64,000 nt of DNA from Pelomonas sp039929605 (GCF_039929605.1 NZ_JBDSQX010000019.1:40989-104988); one strand, 5' to 3'. Shown: positions 36,554 through 45,291, numbered from the stretch's first letter. Made by a program: numbers and translations. Notes: generated by a model from the sequence alone, not told the origin.

Positions 36554-37287
36554 ACATTGCCGACGTGAAACGCAACGCCTTCGCGATGCCGCTGACCAAC
36601 CCGGCGTTCCCGCCCGGGCCCTATCGCTTTGTCAACCGCGAATTCCTGATCGTCACCTACCGCACCGACCCCGAGGCGCTGCGCGCGGTCGTGCCCGAGC
36701 CGCTGCAGATCGACCAGGCCATCGTCAAGTACGAGTTCATCCGCATGCCCGACTCCACCGGCTTCGGCGACTACACCGAGTCCGGCCAGGTCATACCCGT
36801 CACCCTCGATGGCGTGCACGGCGGCTACGTGCACTCGATGTACCTGAACGACGAGGCGCCCATTGCCGGCGGCCGCGAGCTGTGGGGTTTCCCGAAGAAG
36901 CTCGCTGCGCCGTCGCTGACGGTCGAGCGCGACACGCTGCTGGGCACGCTCGACTACGGCCCGGTGCGCGTGGCCACCGCGACCATGGGCTACAAGCACC
37001 GCACGCTCGACCCGGTTGCGGTGCGCGAGAGCCTGCTCGCGCCCAACTTCCTGCTCAAGATCATTCCTCACGTCGATGGCTCGCCGCGCATCTGCGAGCT
37101 GGTGCGCTACTTCCTGGAAGACGTGACCGTCAAAGGCGCATGGACCGGCCCGGCCGCGCTTGAACTTGCCCACCACGCACTCGCGCCGGTGGCCATGTTG
37201 CCGGTGCTCGAAGTGATCTCCGGCACCCACATCCTCACCGACATGAGTTTGGGCATGGGCAGCGTTGCGTTCGACTACCTCGCCTGA
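36550..37287 (+). CDS. adc: acetoacetate decarboxylase
   Basis: Converts acetoacetate to acetone and CO2. The 245 residues match the family length. The Schiff-base lysine lies in GRELWGFPKKLAAP, and conserved VPEPLQIDQAIVKYEFIRMP and GSPRICELVRY segments are present. It is the middle gene of the patatin, adc, 3-hydroxybutyrate dehydrogenase operon. The ATG overlaps the patatin stop by four bases. With the dehydrogenase it could balance acetoacetate arising from 3-hydroxybutyrate. Confidence 0.92.
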   Translation: MNIADVKRNAFAMPLTNPAFPPGPYRFVNREFLIVTYRTDPEALRAVVPEPLQIDQAIVKYEFIRMPDSTGFGDYTESGQVIPVTLDGVHGGYVHSMYLNDEAPIAGGRELWGFPKKLAAPSLTVERDTLLGTLDYGPVRVATATMGYKHRTLDPVAVRESLLAPNFLLKIIPHVDGSPRICELVRYFLEDVTVKGAWTGPAALELAHHALAPVAMLPVLEVISGTHILTDMSLGMGSVAFDYLA

Positions 37288-37333
37288 GCCTCTCCCTCTC
37301 GCCCCTCCCCCACACAGCACACGAAAGCCACCC

Positions 37334-38116
37334 ATGAAACTCAAGGACAAGGTCTGCATCGTCACCGGCGCCGCCAGCGGCATCGGCAAGGAAATCGCCC
37401 TCACCTTCGCCCGCGAAGGCGGCAAGGTCGTGATCGCCGACTTGAACAAGGATGCGGCACAGGCCGCAGCCAGCGAGATCACCGCCGCTGGCGGCACTGC
37501 GATGGCAGTGGCGATGGACGTGACCAACGAAGAGCAGGTCAACGCTGCCGTGGCCGAGGTCGTCGCGGCCTACGGCGGCGTGGACGTGCTGGTCAGCAAC
37601 GCCGGCATCCAGATCGTCCACCCCATCGAGGAATTCCCATTCGCCGACTGGAAGAAGATGCTGGCCATTCACCTGGACGGCGCCTTCCTCACCACCAAGG
37701 CTTGCATGCCGCACATGCAGAAGTCGGGCAACGGCGGCAGCATCATCTACATGGGCTCGGTGCACTCGAAGGAAGCCTCGGTGCTCAAGTCGGCCTACGT
37801 CACCGCCAAGCACGGCCTGATCGGGCTGTGCAAGACGGTTGCGAAGGAAGGCGGCAAGTACAAGATCCGCGCCAATGTGATCTGCCCTGGCTTCGTGCGC
37901 ACGCCGCTGGTCGAGAAGCAAATTCCCGAGCAGGCCAAGGCACTGGGCATCAGCGAAGCCGACGTGATCTCGAAGGTCATGCTGAAGGAAACCGTCGACG
38001 GCGAATTCACCACCGTTCAGGACGTGGCCGAGGTTGCATTGCTGTTCGCTGGTTTCGAGACCAATGCGCTTAGCGGCCAGTCTCTGGTAGTGAGCCACGG
38101 CTGGTTCATGCAGTAG
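37334..38116 (+). CDS. 3-hydroxybutyrate dehydrogenase
   Basis: A 260-residue short-chain dehydrogenase that interconverts 3-hydroxybutyrate and acetoacetate with NAD. Cofactor motif TGAASGIGKEIA, NAG motif VLVSNAGIQIVHPIEEFP, and active-site Ser, Tyr, Lys in GSVHSKEASVLKSAYVTAKHG. The family-typical I-Q-x-V-x-P-I-E-x-F-P and C-terminal SGQSLVVSHGWFMQ identify this subfamily. The ATG at 37334 follows 46 bp after adc and is the last gene of the operon. Confidence 0.93.
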   Translation: MKLKDKVCIVTGAASGIGKEIALTFAREGGKVVIADLNKDAAQAAASEITAAGGTAMAVAMDVTNEEQVNAAVAEVVAAYGGVDVLVSNAGIQIVHPIEEFPFADWKKMLAIHLDGAFLTTKACMPHMQKSGNGGSIIYMGSVHSKEASVLKSAYVTAKHGLIGLCKTVAKEGGKYKIRANVICPGFVRTPLVEKQIPEQAKALGISEADVISKVMLKETVDGEFTTVQDVAEVALLFAGFETNALSGQSLVVSHGWFMQ

Positions 38117-38124
38117 CCAATTCA

Positions 38125-38148
38125 GGATTCCCGGATTCCCGGATTCCG
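38125..38148. repeat. 8-bp tandem repeat, three units
   Basis: GGATTCCC, GGATTCCC and GGATTCCG follow each other directly, nine bases after the dehydrogenase stop and about 27 bp before the oxidase-fragment copy begins. Confidence 0.8.
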
Positions 38149-38174
38149 GCGCGGTTCCTTCCTGAGGGTCTTGT

Positions 38175-38425
38175 TGCGACGCGGCTTGCCGGCGCCCAGC
38201 GCCATCGAGGGCAAGCCGCCGTTGCTGGGCCTGCTCATCGACATCGACGAGGCGTACACGCAATGCCCCAAGGCTTTGCGGTCGCAGCTTTGGGACCCGG
38301 CGCGCTTTTGTGGACCCTGCCTCAATGCCGACGGGCGGCCAGGTGTTTCGTGCCATGCAGAGCCAGGCGTTTGACGCCGAGGCGTAAGACCGAGAGCGTG
38401 CGGAACGGTACACGCGGCGAGTCAG
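38175..38425 (+). pseudogene. decayed second copy (B) of the pyridoxamine-oxidase-like 3' end
   Basis: Roughly 85 percent identical by eye to 35046-35290. It encodes APSAIEGKPPLLGLLIDIDE and YTQCPKAL, then has a 3-base deletion (one Leu codon lost), a one-base insertion in the run GCGCTTTTG that shifts the frame, and a TAA where copy A has TAC. It is plainly non-functional. Together with copy A it flanks the intact patatin operon as a direct repeat. Confidence 0.8.
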
Positions 38426-38654
38426 CCGGCTTTGGGCGGCGCTTGGGTACGGCGGCAACCGGCGGCAGTTGACGGTCGCGGCGGTCCGCTTTGTTTACTT
38501 CATCGGGTTCACCGGTCGTTTCGGTCGATGTGTGGCGATGAGCGCGTAGACGTACTCATCGGCTACTGGGCGGAGGCCGGCGCGGCACACGCACTGCCCG
38601 TTGAGCATGCGGGAGCTGGCCGCCGCGTGCGACGGGGTCATGGTGTTCTCCGGC

Positions 38655-39257
38655 TCAGTGGGCGGGCCAGGGATCGGCCCAAGCCGGGATGGTCATCAAG
38701 CCATCTAGCCAGCGCACGATATGGGTGAACTGATCCATCGGCATCTCGGCCTCGCGCCAGTAGCGAGCCATCGAGCCCAATTGAAAGTCTGCGATAGTGA
38801 GACGGCCACAGGCTACGTGGCTGCGGCCTTTCAGGTGGGCGTCGAGCACGGTGGCGAATGTGACGAAGGGGTCGACGCTGGCCTTGAGCAGTTCTTGGTT
38901 GACCGTCCCGAAGCGAAACGTCGTCTTCACGATGTGCTCGAAGTAGAAGGGAGACACCACCGGCGCCCAGTGGCAGTCATTCCACGACAGCCAGCGCAGC
39001 ACTTCTACCTGCTCAGCCGGCTTTTGCGCGGGCCACATATCCGAGCCCTGCTTGATGCACAGGTAGGCCATGATGGCCGCCGACTCCCACAACACAACAT
39101 CCCCATCGACCAACAGCGGCGCCTTCTTGTTGGGGTTTAGCGCTGCGTATTCCGGCGTCTTGAGCTGCGCGGCGATGAACTCGGCCGGCACGCCGAGGTG
39201 CTTGGCGAGCGCAAGTACGCGCAGCGGGGCTTGCGCCTCGATCCAATGAATCTTCAT
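38655..39257 (-). CDS. glutathione S-transferase family protein
   Basis: A 200-residue cytoplasmic protein. The N-terminal thioredoxin-like half has PLRVLALAKHLGVPAEFI, the cis-proline motif KKAPLLVDGDVVLWESAAIM and the ES pair that binds the glutathione gamma-glutamyl group. The helical C-terminal half has the N-capping pattern RLTIADFQLGSM. Substrate unknown. The ATG at 39257 gives the family start. A longer frame upstream adds 34 unsupported residues. No obvious operon partner. Confidence 0.85.
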   Translation of the reverse strand: MKIHWIEAQAPLRVLALAKHLGVPAEFIAAQLKTPEYAALNPNKKAPLLVDGDVVLWESAAIMAYLCIKQGSDMWPAQKPAEQVEVLRWLSWNDCHWAPVVSPFYFEHIVKTTFRFGTVNQELLKASVDPFVTFATVLDAHLKGRSHVACGRLTIADFQLGSMARYWREAEMPMDQFTHIVRWLDGLMTIPAWADPWPAH

Positions 39258-39593
39258 GAGGGTCTCCGTTCGGTGGGCACGCTCAATCGACGAACAAAGG
39301 GCCTTCAGATCGACATCCGCTTGAAACTTTTTGAACGGCAAAACCCTAAGTCGCCGCACATGAGTCCAGGGAATCGTGCGGATTCGGCCAGCTCACGCCG
39401 AGGTAGGCACAGCGGCTCTGCTAAAAGCGATGTGACGCCTGCTTGGAAGTCAGTTGCCGGCCAAAAGCTGCCGCCCGTGAGAGTCGGCTATCAGGCGGTG
39501 TAGCTTGCCGAGCTTCGACTGTGACATGCTCAGACGTTGAGCAGCGATCGTTGACGATCAGCTCTCGGCACTACGAACATCGGAATCCATCCT
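39258..39593. other. divergent intergenic region, no gene seen
   Basis: 336 bases between GST and the zinc-ribbon protein, with falling G+C toward the latter. No RNA gene, clear operator or terminator was recognised. Confidence 0.45.
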
Positions 39594-40547
39594 ATGACTT
39601 GCCCCTTGTGTGAGAACGCTTCAGCTGTCGTCGGACCAGATGCTTCAGGTCGGGGCGCCACTCTTATCAACTGCCCGCACTGCGGGAAATTCGGCCTCAC
39701 GGGGACCTTGACAGCAACCCTGGCGAGCTTGCTCCTTTCAAGGGATGCCGCGCCGAAGTTAAGCCATGTCGTGCGCAAGGCGCATGAGGCAGAACAGCAA
39801 CTGCTGCTGAACTCGTACACCGCTGAGGCCATTCTTCAAAATCCATTGCCGCGTCCTCGAGAACAGGCTGACTTACTCATTCAATGGGTGGCACGCCACT
39901 CTCCCGGACCAGGCGAGCCCGTTGAGCTCAGCCATGACCTGCAAGGCGCAGTTGTCGGCTCAAAGTCCCATGCAGGCTTCTCGATGCTCGTAGAGCATCT
40001 GAAAAACACTGGTCTAGTCGCTGGCCCGCATGAAACATATCTCTCCGGAGAGTCCGTCGCTCATGTGGCGCTCACCTTTTCCGGTTGGGACTACTACGAA
40101 TCGCTGCGGTCCGGAAACGCAACGTATCGAAAGGCTTTCATGGCAATGCGGTTCGGAGACCCGACTTTGAACTCGCTGCTTGATCTCGTACTCAAGCCTG
40201 CAGCAAAGCGTGCTGGATTCGATCTCTTCAAGCTAGACGATCGACCTGTGGCGGGCCTCATCGATGACCGTATGCGCGTAGAGATTCGAGCCTCCGACTT
40301 CGTGATCGCTGACTTGTCGCACGACAACCTCGGCGCCTATTGGGAGGCCGGCTACGCCGAAGGACTTGGCAAGCCCGTGATCTACACGTGCGAGCGTGCC
40401 AAGTTTCAGACGGCAAAAACCCACTTCGATACGAACCACCATCTGACGATCGTGTGGGATTCAGCTTTGCCAGAGGAGGCTGGGCAACAGCTTGTGGCGA
40501 CCATTCGCGCAACGCTTCCACATTTGGCGAAGCTCACCGATGCGTGA
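39594..40547 (+). CDS. zinc-ribbon protein with nucleoside deoxyribosyltransferase/TIR-like domain
   Basis: A 317-residue protein of lower G+C than its neighbours. The N-terminus is a zinc ribbon (MTCPLCEN ... LINCPHCGKFGLTG). The middle (about 45-175) is helical and unassigned. The C-terminal domain begins RKAFMAMRFGDPTLNSLLDL and continues ARASDF-like VIADLSHDNLGAYWEAGYAE, then GLGKPVIYTCE. This series (M-R-F, a-D-L-S, N-x-G-A-Y-W-E-x-G-Y-A) matches the nucleoside 2-deoxyribosyltransferase/TIR-like superfamily, with the Glu of YWEAGYA as the likely catalytic residue. Such domains cleave N-glycosidic bonds of nucleotides or NAD and are frequent effectors of phage defence. That role here is inference. 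It stands alone. Confidence 0.65.
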   Translation: MTCPLCENASAVVGPDASGRGATLINCPHCGKFGLTGTLTATLASLLLSRDAAPKLSHVVRKAHEAEQQLLLNSYTAEAILQNPLPRPREQADLLIQWVARHSPGPGEPVELSHDLQGAVVGSKSHAGFSMLVEHLKNTGLVAGPHETYLSGESVAHVALTFSGWDYYESLRSGNATYRKAFMAMRFGDPTLNSLLDLVLKPAAKRAGFDLFKLDDRPVAGLIDDRMRVEIRASDFVIADLSHDNLGAYWEAGYAEGLGKPVIYTCERAKFQTAKTHFDTNHHLTIVWDSALPEEAGQQLVATIRATLPHLAKLTDA

Positions 40548-40629
40548 CTCACGTAACGAGCTGCCAGACGCTGCAACGGACCCTGAGACACCTGCTGTAG
40601 TGCCAGTCGCTGCATCAGCAGGCAGCCCG

Positions 40630-40733
40630 GTAGGTTGGGGTAAACGCAGTGAACCCCAACGCATCCAGCAACGCAGCGACGGCCGACCAGCGTTACTGCC
40701 AATGTTGGGGTTCGAAGTCTCAGCCCAACCTAC
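40630..40733. repeat. compound palindromic element, REP-like
   Basis: Outer arms GTAGGTTGGG (40630-40639) and CCCAACCTAC (40724-40733) are perfect reverse complements. Inside lie GTTGGGGT/AACCCCAAC (40634-40660) and another GTTGGGGTT (40704-40712). Similar GTTGGG...CCCAAC palindromes are dispersed intergenic repeats in many proteobacteria. It sits between the zinc-ribbon gene and the HepT/MntA pair, both of which end here. Confidence 0.7.
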
Positions 40734-40797
40734 CTGCTATTGACGGCGGCAACCGCCTATCAGCCGCAGCTCGGCCCGCAGGGACATTGACTTCGCG

Positions 40798-41157
40798 TCA
40801 GGGATAAGGGGTATCCAGGCGCGCGGCCATGCGGCTCAACGCGTCGGCCAACGCTGGAAGGTCCTGTTCGACGACCAACCACACCGCCTGCAGATCAACG
40901 CCCAGGTAACCATGAACGATCACGTTGCGGAAGCCGGAGAGATCGCGCCACGGGGTCTCGGGCTCGGTGGCCTTGATGCCGCCTGACAAGCGTTGGCTCG
41001 ATTCCGTCAGCGTCTGCAGGTTGCGGATGACTGCATCCTGCACAAGCCGCGAAGCGTCGAAGCGGGCGCGCTCACCACCCGTGTATTCGTGAATGCGCTT
41101 CAGGCACTCGCGCATGTGCGCCAGCAGCACCCGATCAGCGTCGGGCCCGGGCGTCAC
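40798..41157 (-). CDS. hepT: HepT-type toxin (HEPN RNase)
   Basis: A 119-residue helical HEPN protein. The catalytic motif R-x4-H-x-Y is present as FRNVIVHGYLGVD, and the preceding VQDAVIRNLQTLTESSQRLS is typical of the family. HepT toxins cleave RNA and are neutralised when MntA AMPylates them near the motif tyrosine. It starts with GTG at 41157, which overlaps the MntA stop (GTGA), so the pair is translationally coupled with the antitoxin first. Confidence 0.85.
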   Translation of the reverse strand: MTPGPDADRVLLAHMRECLKRIHEYTGGERARFDASRLVQDAVIRNLQTLTESSQRLSGGIKATEPETPWRDLSGFRNVIVHGYLGVDLQAVWLVVEQDLPALADALSRMAARLDTPYP

Positions 41158-41438
41158 AGCGCAACGGCGTCGGCCAGCACGCGCTCCCGCAGGCCCGGGT
41201 GCAGGCTCGCTTCGGTGACCACATCGACGCGCCGGCCCAGCAACTCCTGCGCATCGAGCAACAGCCCGCCCAAGGCGAGGGCGCTGATCCCCGGCGTTAG
41301 CGTGACCAGCAGGTCAACGTCACTGCTGTCGGTCGCGTCATCACGGCTCATCGAGCCAAACACTCGCACGCCCGTCACACCACGACGCTGGGCCAGCGTG
41401 ACGAGCGCGGTGCGGTGGGCTTCGATCAGCGGATGCAT
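41154..41438 (-). CDS. mntA: MntA-type nucleotidyltransferase antitoxin
   Basis: A 94-residue minimal nucleotidyltransferase. The motif G-S-x10-D-x-D is intact: VFGSMSRDDATDSSDVDLLV. A third strand Asp follows in LLGRRVDVVTEASLHPGLRE. It is expected to AMPylate the HepT toxin and silence it. I chose the ATG at 41438 (MHPLIEAHR), the usual family start. An in-frame start at 41462 adds eight residues. Confidence 0.85.
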   Translation of the reverse strand: MHPLIEAHRTALVTLAQRRGVTGVRVFGSMSRDDATDSSDVDLLVTLTPGISALALGGLLLDAQELLGRRVDVVTEASLHPGLRERVLADAVAL

Positions 41439-41621
41439 GGCCAGGAGTTTAGCGACGCGCACCTTGCCGCGAAGGCGCGCTCAGCGAGAACACCGCCTGA
41501 AGGCAGTGTTGTGGCCGGCGTCGCGGAGGGCGCCGGAATTCCAGCCGCGCCTCCAGCGGCATCGGCCAGCAGCGCCGCAGGAGGTTGACGCCGAGTTTCT
41601 GCATTGCTAAGCCGCGCAGGC

Positions 41622-44600
41622 TCAATGCCCGCCCGCCAACAACGCCGCATTCCCCCCCGCCGCTGCCGTGTTGACCGTCAACGTCTGCTCCGCCGTGAAC
41701 CGGTAGAGCTGGCGCACGTGGCCGGCCGCAACGACCAGCGGCAGGATGGCGCCGGGGCGGGCGGCGAGGGCCAGGGACAGGGTGTGGGCGGCGGCCGGGT
41801 CTGACGAGGCCAGCGCGACGCCGGCCAATTGCGGCGCGGCGAGCAGGCCGGGCAGGGCGGAGTCGGGCAGCAGCGTCAGCGCGTTGACGGGCAGGCCGGC
41901 GCGCAGCAGGGCCTGGCGGGCGCGTTCGTCGTCGCTGAGCCAGATGGCGCTGTTGCCGGCCAGCAGGGCGCTGACCGCCGCCGCCAGGCCGGCGTCGCCC
42001 CGGCCCAGCACGGCGAAGGCGCCGCGGGCGTGGTGGCGCAGCGTGTTGCTCTCGCCGGTGGGGCCGGGCAGCACGATGTCGGCGAAGGCCGCCTGCGCCG
42101 CCGTGAAGAGGCCGCGAACCGCCATCGCCACGGGCGCGTCCAGCGTGTCGGCGGCGCGGCGCAGCGTGGCGATGCGGTCGTGCAGCGGGGTGTTGCGCCA
42201 GGTGGCGTCGGCGGCCACGGCGAGGGCGTCGGCGCGGGCGTCCAGCGCCAGCAGCGGTGCTGGCGCGTCGAGCACCGGCTCGGTGCAGAAGCGGCGCAGA
42301 TAGTCGGGCCCGCCGGCTTTCGGGCCGGTGCCGGACAGGCCTTCGCCGCCGAAGGGCTGCACGCCGACGACGGCGCCGATGATGTTGCGGTTGACGTAGA
42401 CGTTGCCGATGCGCGCCTCGTCAGCAAGGCGCTGGGCACGGCTGTCGATGCGGGTCTGGATGCCGAGCGTGAGGCCGTAGCCCAGCGCGTTGATGTCGGC
42501 GATGACTTCGTCGACCGAGGTCTCGAAGCGCACGACGTGCAGCACGGGGCCGAAGATCTCTTCGCCAAGGTGGGCGATGCGCGGCAGCTCGAAGGCGACG
42601 GGGCGGATCTGGCGCGGCATGGGCTCGGTCACCGGTGCTTCGGCGATGAGCTTGGCGTCGCGCTTGAGGCGCTCGACGTGGCGGCTGATGCCGGCGTGGG
42701 CTTCGTCGTCGATGACGGGGCCGACATCGGTGGCGAGGTTGGCCGGCTGGCCGACGTGCAGCTGTTGCAGTGCGCCCTTCAGCATCTCGATGACGCCGTC
42801 GGCGATGCTGGATTGCACGCACAGCAAGCGCAGCGCCGAGCAGCGTTGGCCGGCGGAGCGGAAGGCGCTTTGCACGACGGCGTCGATGACTTGCTCGGGC
42901 AGGGCGGTCGAGTCGACCACCATCGCGTTCAGCCCACCAGTCTCCGCAATCAGCGGAATAGGAGAGTTAGGTTTGGCGGCCAGCGCCTTGTTGATGATCT
43001 GCGCCACCACCGTGGAGCCGGTGAAACAGACGCCGGCCGTGTGCGCATGGGCTACGAGGCCGGCACCGACCGTCTCGCCGGGGCCGTGCAGTAGCGCCAG
43101 CGCATCGGCGGGCACACCGGCCTGATGCAGCAGCTCGACGAACTGCAGCGCGACGAACGGCGTCTGCTCGGCCGGCTTGGCGGCAACGGCATTGCCGGCC
43201 ACCAGCGCGGCGACGACTTGGCCCGCAAAGATCGCGAGCGGGAAGTTCCACGGGCTGATGCAGACGAAGACGCCGCGGCCTTGCATCGCGGTCGGATCGG
43301 CTTCGGCCTGGTCGGCGTAATAGCGCAGGAAGTCCACGGCCTCGCGCACTTCGGCGACGCAGTCGGCTTGGGTCTTGAAGGCTTCCTTGATGAGCAGCGC
43401 GCAGAACTCGGGCAGGCGGGCGTCGAGGTCGTCGGCGGCGCGGCGCAGGATGCCGGCGCGGGCGGGCACGGGGCGCTCGTTCCAGGGTGTGAAGCCGGCG
43501 TGCAGGCGCTGCATCGCGGCGTGCACCTCGGCAGCCGTCGCCTCGGGCACGGCGCGCACGGCGGTGCTCTGCAATGCGGCCTGCAACGGCAGGCGGTGAG
43601 CGAGCACGGTGAGGTCGGCGCCGGTGGAGTTGCTGCGGCCCTGGCCTTGGTCATCCAGGTAGAGCGCGGGTGGCAGCGGCAGGGCGCTGGCGTCGCGCAC
43701 GTCGAGCAGCGGCGAGCCGAGCAGTTCGGGCACCTGCACGCTGGGGTCGGCCAGTTGGTGGACGAAGGACGAGTTGGCGCCGTTCTCCAGCAGGCGGCGC
43801 ACGAGGTAGGCCAGCAGGTCGCGGTGCTCGCCGACGGGGGCGTAGATCCGAACTGGCACGTCGTGGGTCGTCAGGCCCCCCGCTTGAGCGGGGGGAGCGG
43901 GGGGTGTGGTCGACATTGCCCCCGAAGGGGAGTGCCGCGAGAACTCGCGGTACACCCCCTCACCCATGCCGTGCAGCCGTTGCATTTCAAAAGCGGCGCC
44001 CGTTGCCCGGGCCATCTGCACGATGGCCGCGATGGTGCCGGCGTTGTGCGTGGCGAACTGCGGGTAGATGACGTCGGCATGCTGGATGAGCGCGCGGGCG
44101 CAGGCCAGGTAGCTCACGTCGGTGTGCTGCTTGTGCGTGAACACGGGGTAGTGCGTCAGACCCAACTCCTGCGCGCGCTTGATCTCGCCGTCCCAGTAGG
44201 CGCCCTTCACCAGCCGCACCATGAAGCGCAGGCCGTGCTTGCGGGCGATGGCCGCCACTTCGTCGACGACGGCGAGCGCCCGGCTCTGGTAGGCCTGCAC
44301 GGCCAGGCCAAATCCCCGCCACGCGCGCCACTGCGGGTGCTGGGCGATGCGCGCGGCCAGCGTGTCCAGCACGTCCAGCGACAGCTCCAGGCGGTCGACT
44401 TCCTCGGCGTCGATGGTCAGGTTGATGTTGGCGTTAGCGGCCAGCTCGATCAGCTCCCACACGCGCGGCAGCAGTTCGGCAAAGACGCGCTCGCGCTGCA
44501 GCACCTCGTAGCGGCTGAAGAGGGCGCTGAGCTTGATGGAGATGCCGTCGGAGGCTTCCGGTGAATCGGCGCGCGCGCCTGCGGCAATGGCCTTGATGGC

Positions 44601-45248
44601 GCCGACGTAGGCCGCCAGGTAGCGCCGCGCGTCGTTCTCGGTGCGCGCTCCCTCGCCGAGCATGTCGTAGCTGAAGCGCAGCTGCTTTTGTGCCTTGCGC
44701 GCATCGTCCGCCTCGCTCATGGCCTCGCCGATGTTGCGGCCCAGCACGAACTGCCGGCCCAGCAGCTGGATGGCGCGCACCGTGGCGGCCACCACCGTCT
44801 GCGCGCCCAGGCGCTTGAACACGCCGTTGTCGTCTTCCGCGCCGGGCAGGAAACGCTTAGACATGGAAATGGCCGAAGCCGACAGCGCCGCCAACATCTT
44901 GTGCGGGCTGCCCGCGCTGGCGCCGTCAAAGTCCGCGCGGCCGAGCTGGTCGGCCGTCAGCGCGATGGCGGTGGGCGCGTCCGGCACGCGCAGCAGGGCT
45001 TCGGCCAGGCGCATCAGGGCCAGGCCCTCGGCGCTGGTGATGGGGTACTCGCGCAGCAGCGATTCCATCGCCCAGAACGGCGCGGGGTTGCGCCGCACCT
45101 GCTCCACCCAGGGCGCGGCCATGGCGATGACGCCGGGCCAGCCCAATGCCTCGCCCAGGCGTTCGGCCAGGGCCTGCACGGCGCCGGTTTCGGCCCGGTA
45201 GGGGTCGGGCAGGCGGGGCTGTTCGGGCGGGGCGGTGAAGGTGGGCAC
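41622..45248 (-). CDS. putA: bifunctional proline dehydrogenase / P5C dehydrogenase
   Basis: A 1208-residue PutA that oxidises proline to glutamate in two steps at the inner membrane face. The FAD-dependent proline dehydrogenase barrel (about 150-490) shows RLVKGAYWDGEIKRAQELGL and RIYAPVGEHRDLLAYLVRRL. The aldehyde dehydrogenase (about 540-1020) shows ISPWNFPLAIFAGQVVAAL, AETGGLNAMVVD and the reactive Cys near residue 803 in SAGQRCSALR. A C-terminal domain follows. It lacks the N-terminal ribbon-helix-helix of autoregulating PutAs, in keeping with a separate Lrp-type regulator upstream. It starts with GTG after AGGAG. A palindromic repeat inserted at about residue 440-460 adds a Pro/Ala-rich loop. 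Confidence 0.95.
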   Translation of the reverse strand: MPTFTAPPEQPRLPDPYRAETGAVQALAERLGEALGWPGVIAMAAPWVEQVRRNPAPFWAMESLLREYPITSAEGLALMRLAEALLRVPDAPTAIALTADQLGRADFDGASAGSPHKMLAALSASAISMSKRFLPGAEDDNGVFKRLGAQTVVAATVRAIQLLGRQFVLGRNIGEAMSEADDARKAQKQLRFSYDMLGEGARTENDARRYLAAYVGAIKAIAAGARADSPEASDGISIKLSALFSRYEVLQRERVFAELLPRVWELIELAANANINLTIDAEEVDRLELSLDVLDTLAARIAQHPQWRAWRGFGLAVQAYQSRALAVVDEVAAIARKHGLRFMVRLVKGAYWDGEIKRAQELGLTHYPVFTHKQHTDVSYLACARALIQHADVIYPQFATHNAGTIAAIVQMARATGAAFEMQRLHGMGEGVYREFSRHSPSGAMSTTPPAPPAQAGGLTTHDVPVRIYAPVGEHRDLLAYLVRRLLENGANSSFVHQLADPSVQVPELLGSPLLDVRDASALPLPPALYLDDQGQGRSNSTGADLTVLAHRLPLQAALQSTAVRAVPEATAAEVHAAMQRLHAGFTPWNERPVPARAGILRRAADDLDARLPEFCALLIKEAFKTQADCVAEVREAVDFLRYYADQAEADPTAMQGRGVFVCISPWNFPLAIFAGQVVAALVAGNAVAAKPAEQTPFVALQFVELLHQAGVPADALALLHGPGETVGAGLVAHAHTAGVCFTGSTVVAQIINKALAAKPNSPIPLIAETGGLNAMVVDSTALPEQVIDAVVQSAFRSAGQRCSALRLLCVQSSIADGVIEMLKGALQQLHVGQPANLATDVGPVIDDEAHAGISRHVERLKRDAKLIAEAPVTEPMPRQIRPVAFELPRIAHLGEEIFGPVLHVVRFETSVDEVIADINALGYGLTLGIQTRIDSRAQRLADEARIGNVYVNRNIIGAVVGVQPFGGEGLSGTGPKAGGPDYLRRFCTEPVLDAPAPLLALDARADALAVAADATWRNTPLHDRIATLRRAADTLDAPVAMAVRGLFTAAQAAFADIVLPGPTGESNTLRHHARGAFAVLGRGDAGLAAAVSALLAGNSAIWLSDDERARQALLRAGLPVNALTLLPDSALPGLLAAPQLAGVALASSDPAAAHTLSLALAARPGAILPLVVAAGHVRQLYRFTAEQTLTVNTAAAGGNAALLAGGH
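43876..43930. repeat. palindromic repeat inside the putA coding sequence
   Basis: CCCCCCGCT, TG, AGCGGGGGG (43876-43895) is a perfect hairpin. A second small hairpin CCCC-GAA-GGGG lies at 43920-43930. The encoded stretch MSTTPPAPPAQAGGLTTHD lies between VYREF and VPVRIYAPVG, where other PutAs have a shorter loop. It looks like an in-frame insertion of a dispersed GC-rich palindrome. Confidence 0.65.
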
Positions 45249-45291
45249 GGCTTACTCCTGGTGAGATCAGCAATGTATTCAGAGCCGTCTT

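Larger units (their letters stand above)
38117..38654. other. stretch without intact gene between 3-hydroxybutyrate dehydrogenase and GST
   Basis: 538 bases. It holds the 8-bp tandem repeat (38125-38148) and the decayed oxidase fragment (38175-38425). The remaining 230 bases up to the GST stop show no supported gene. Confidence 0.5.
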
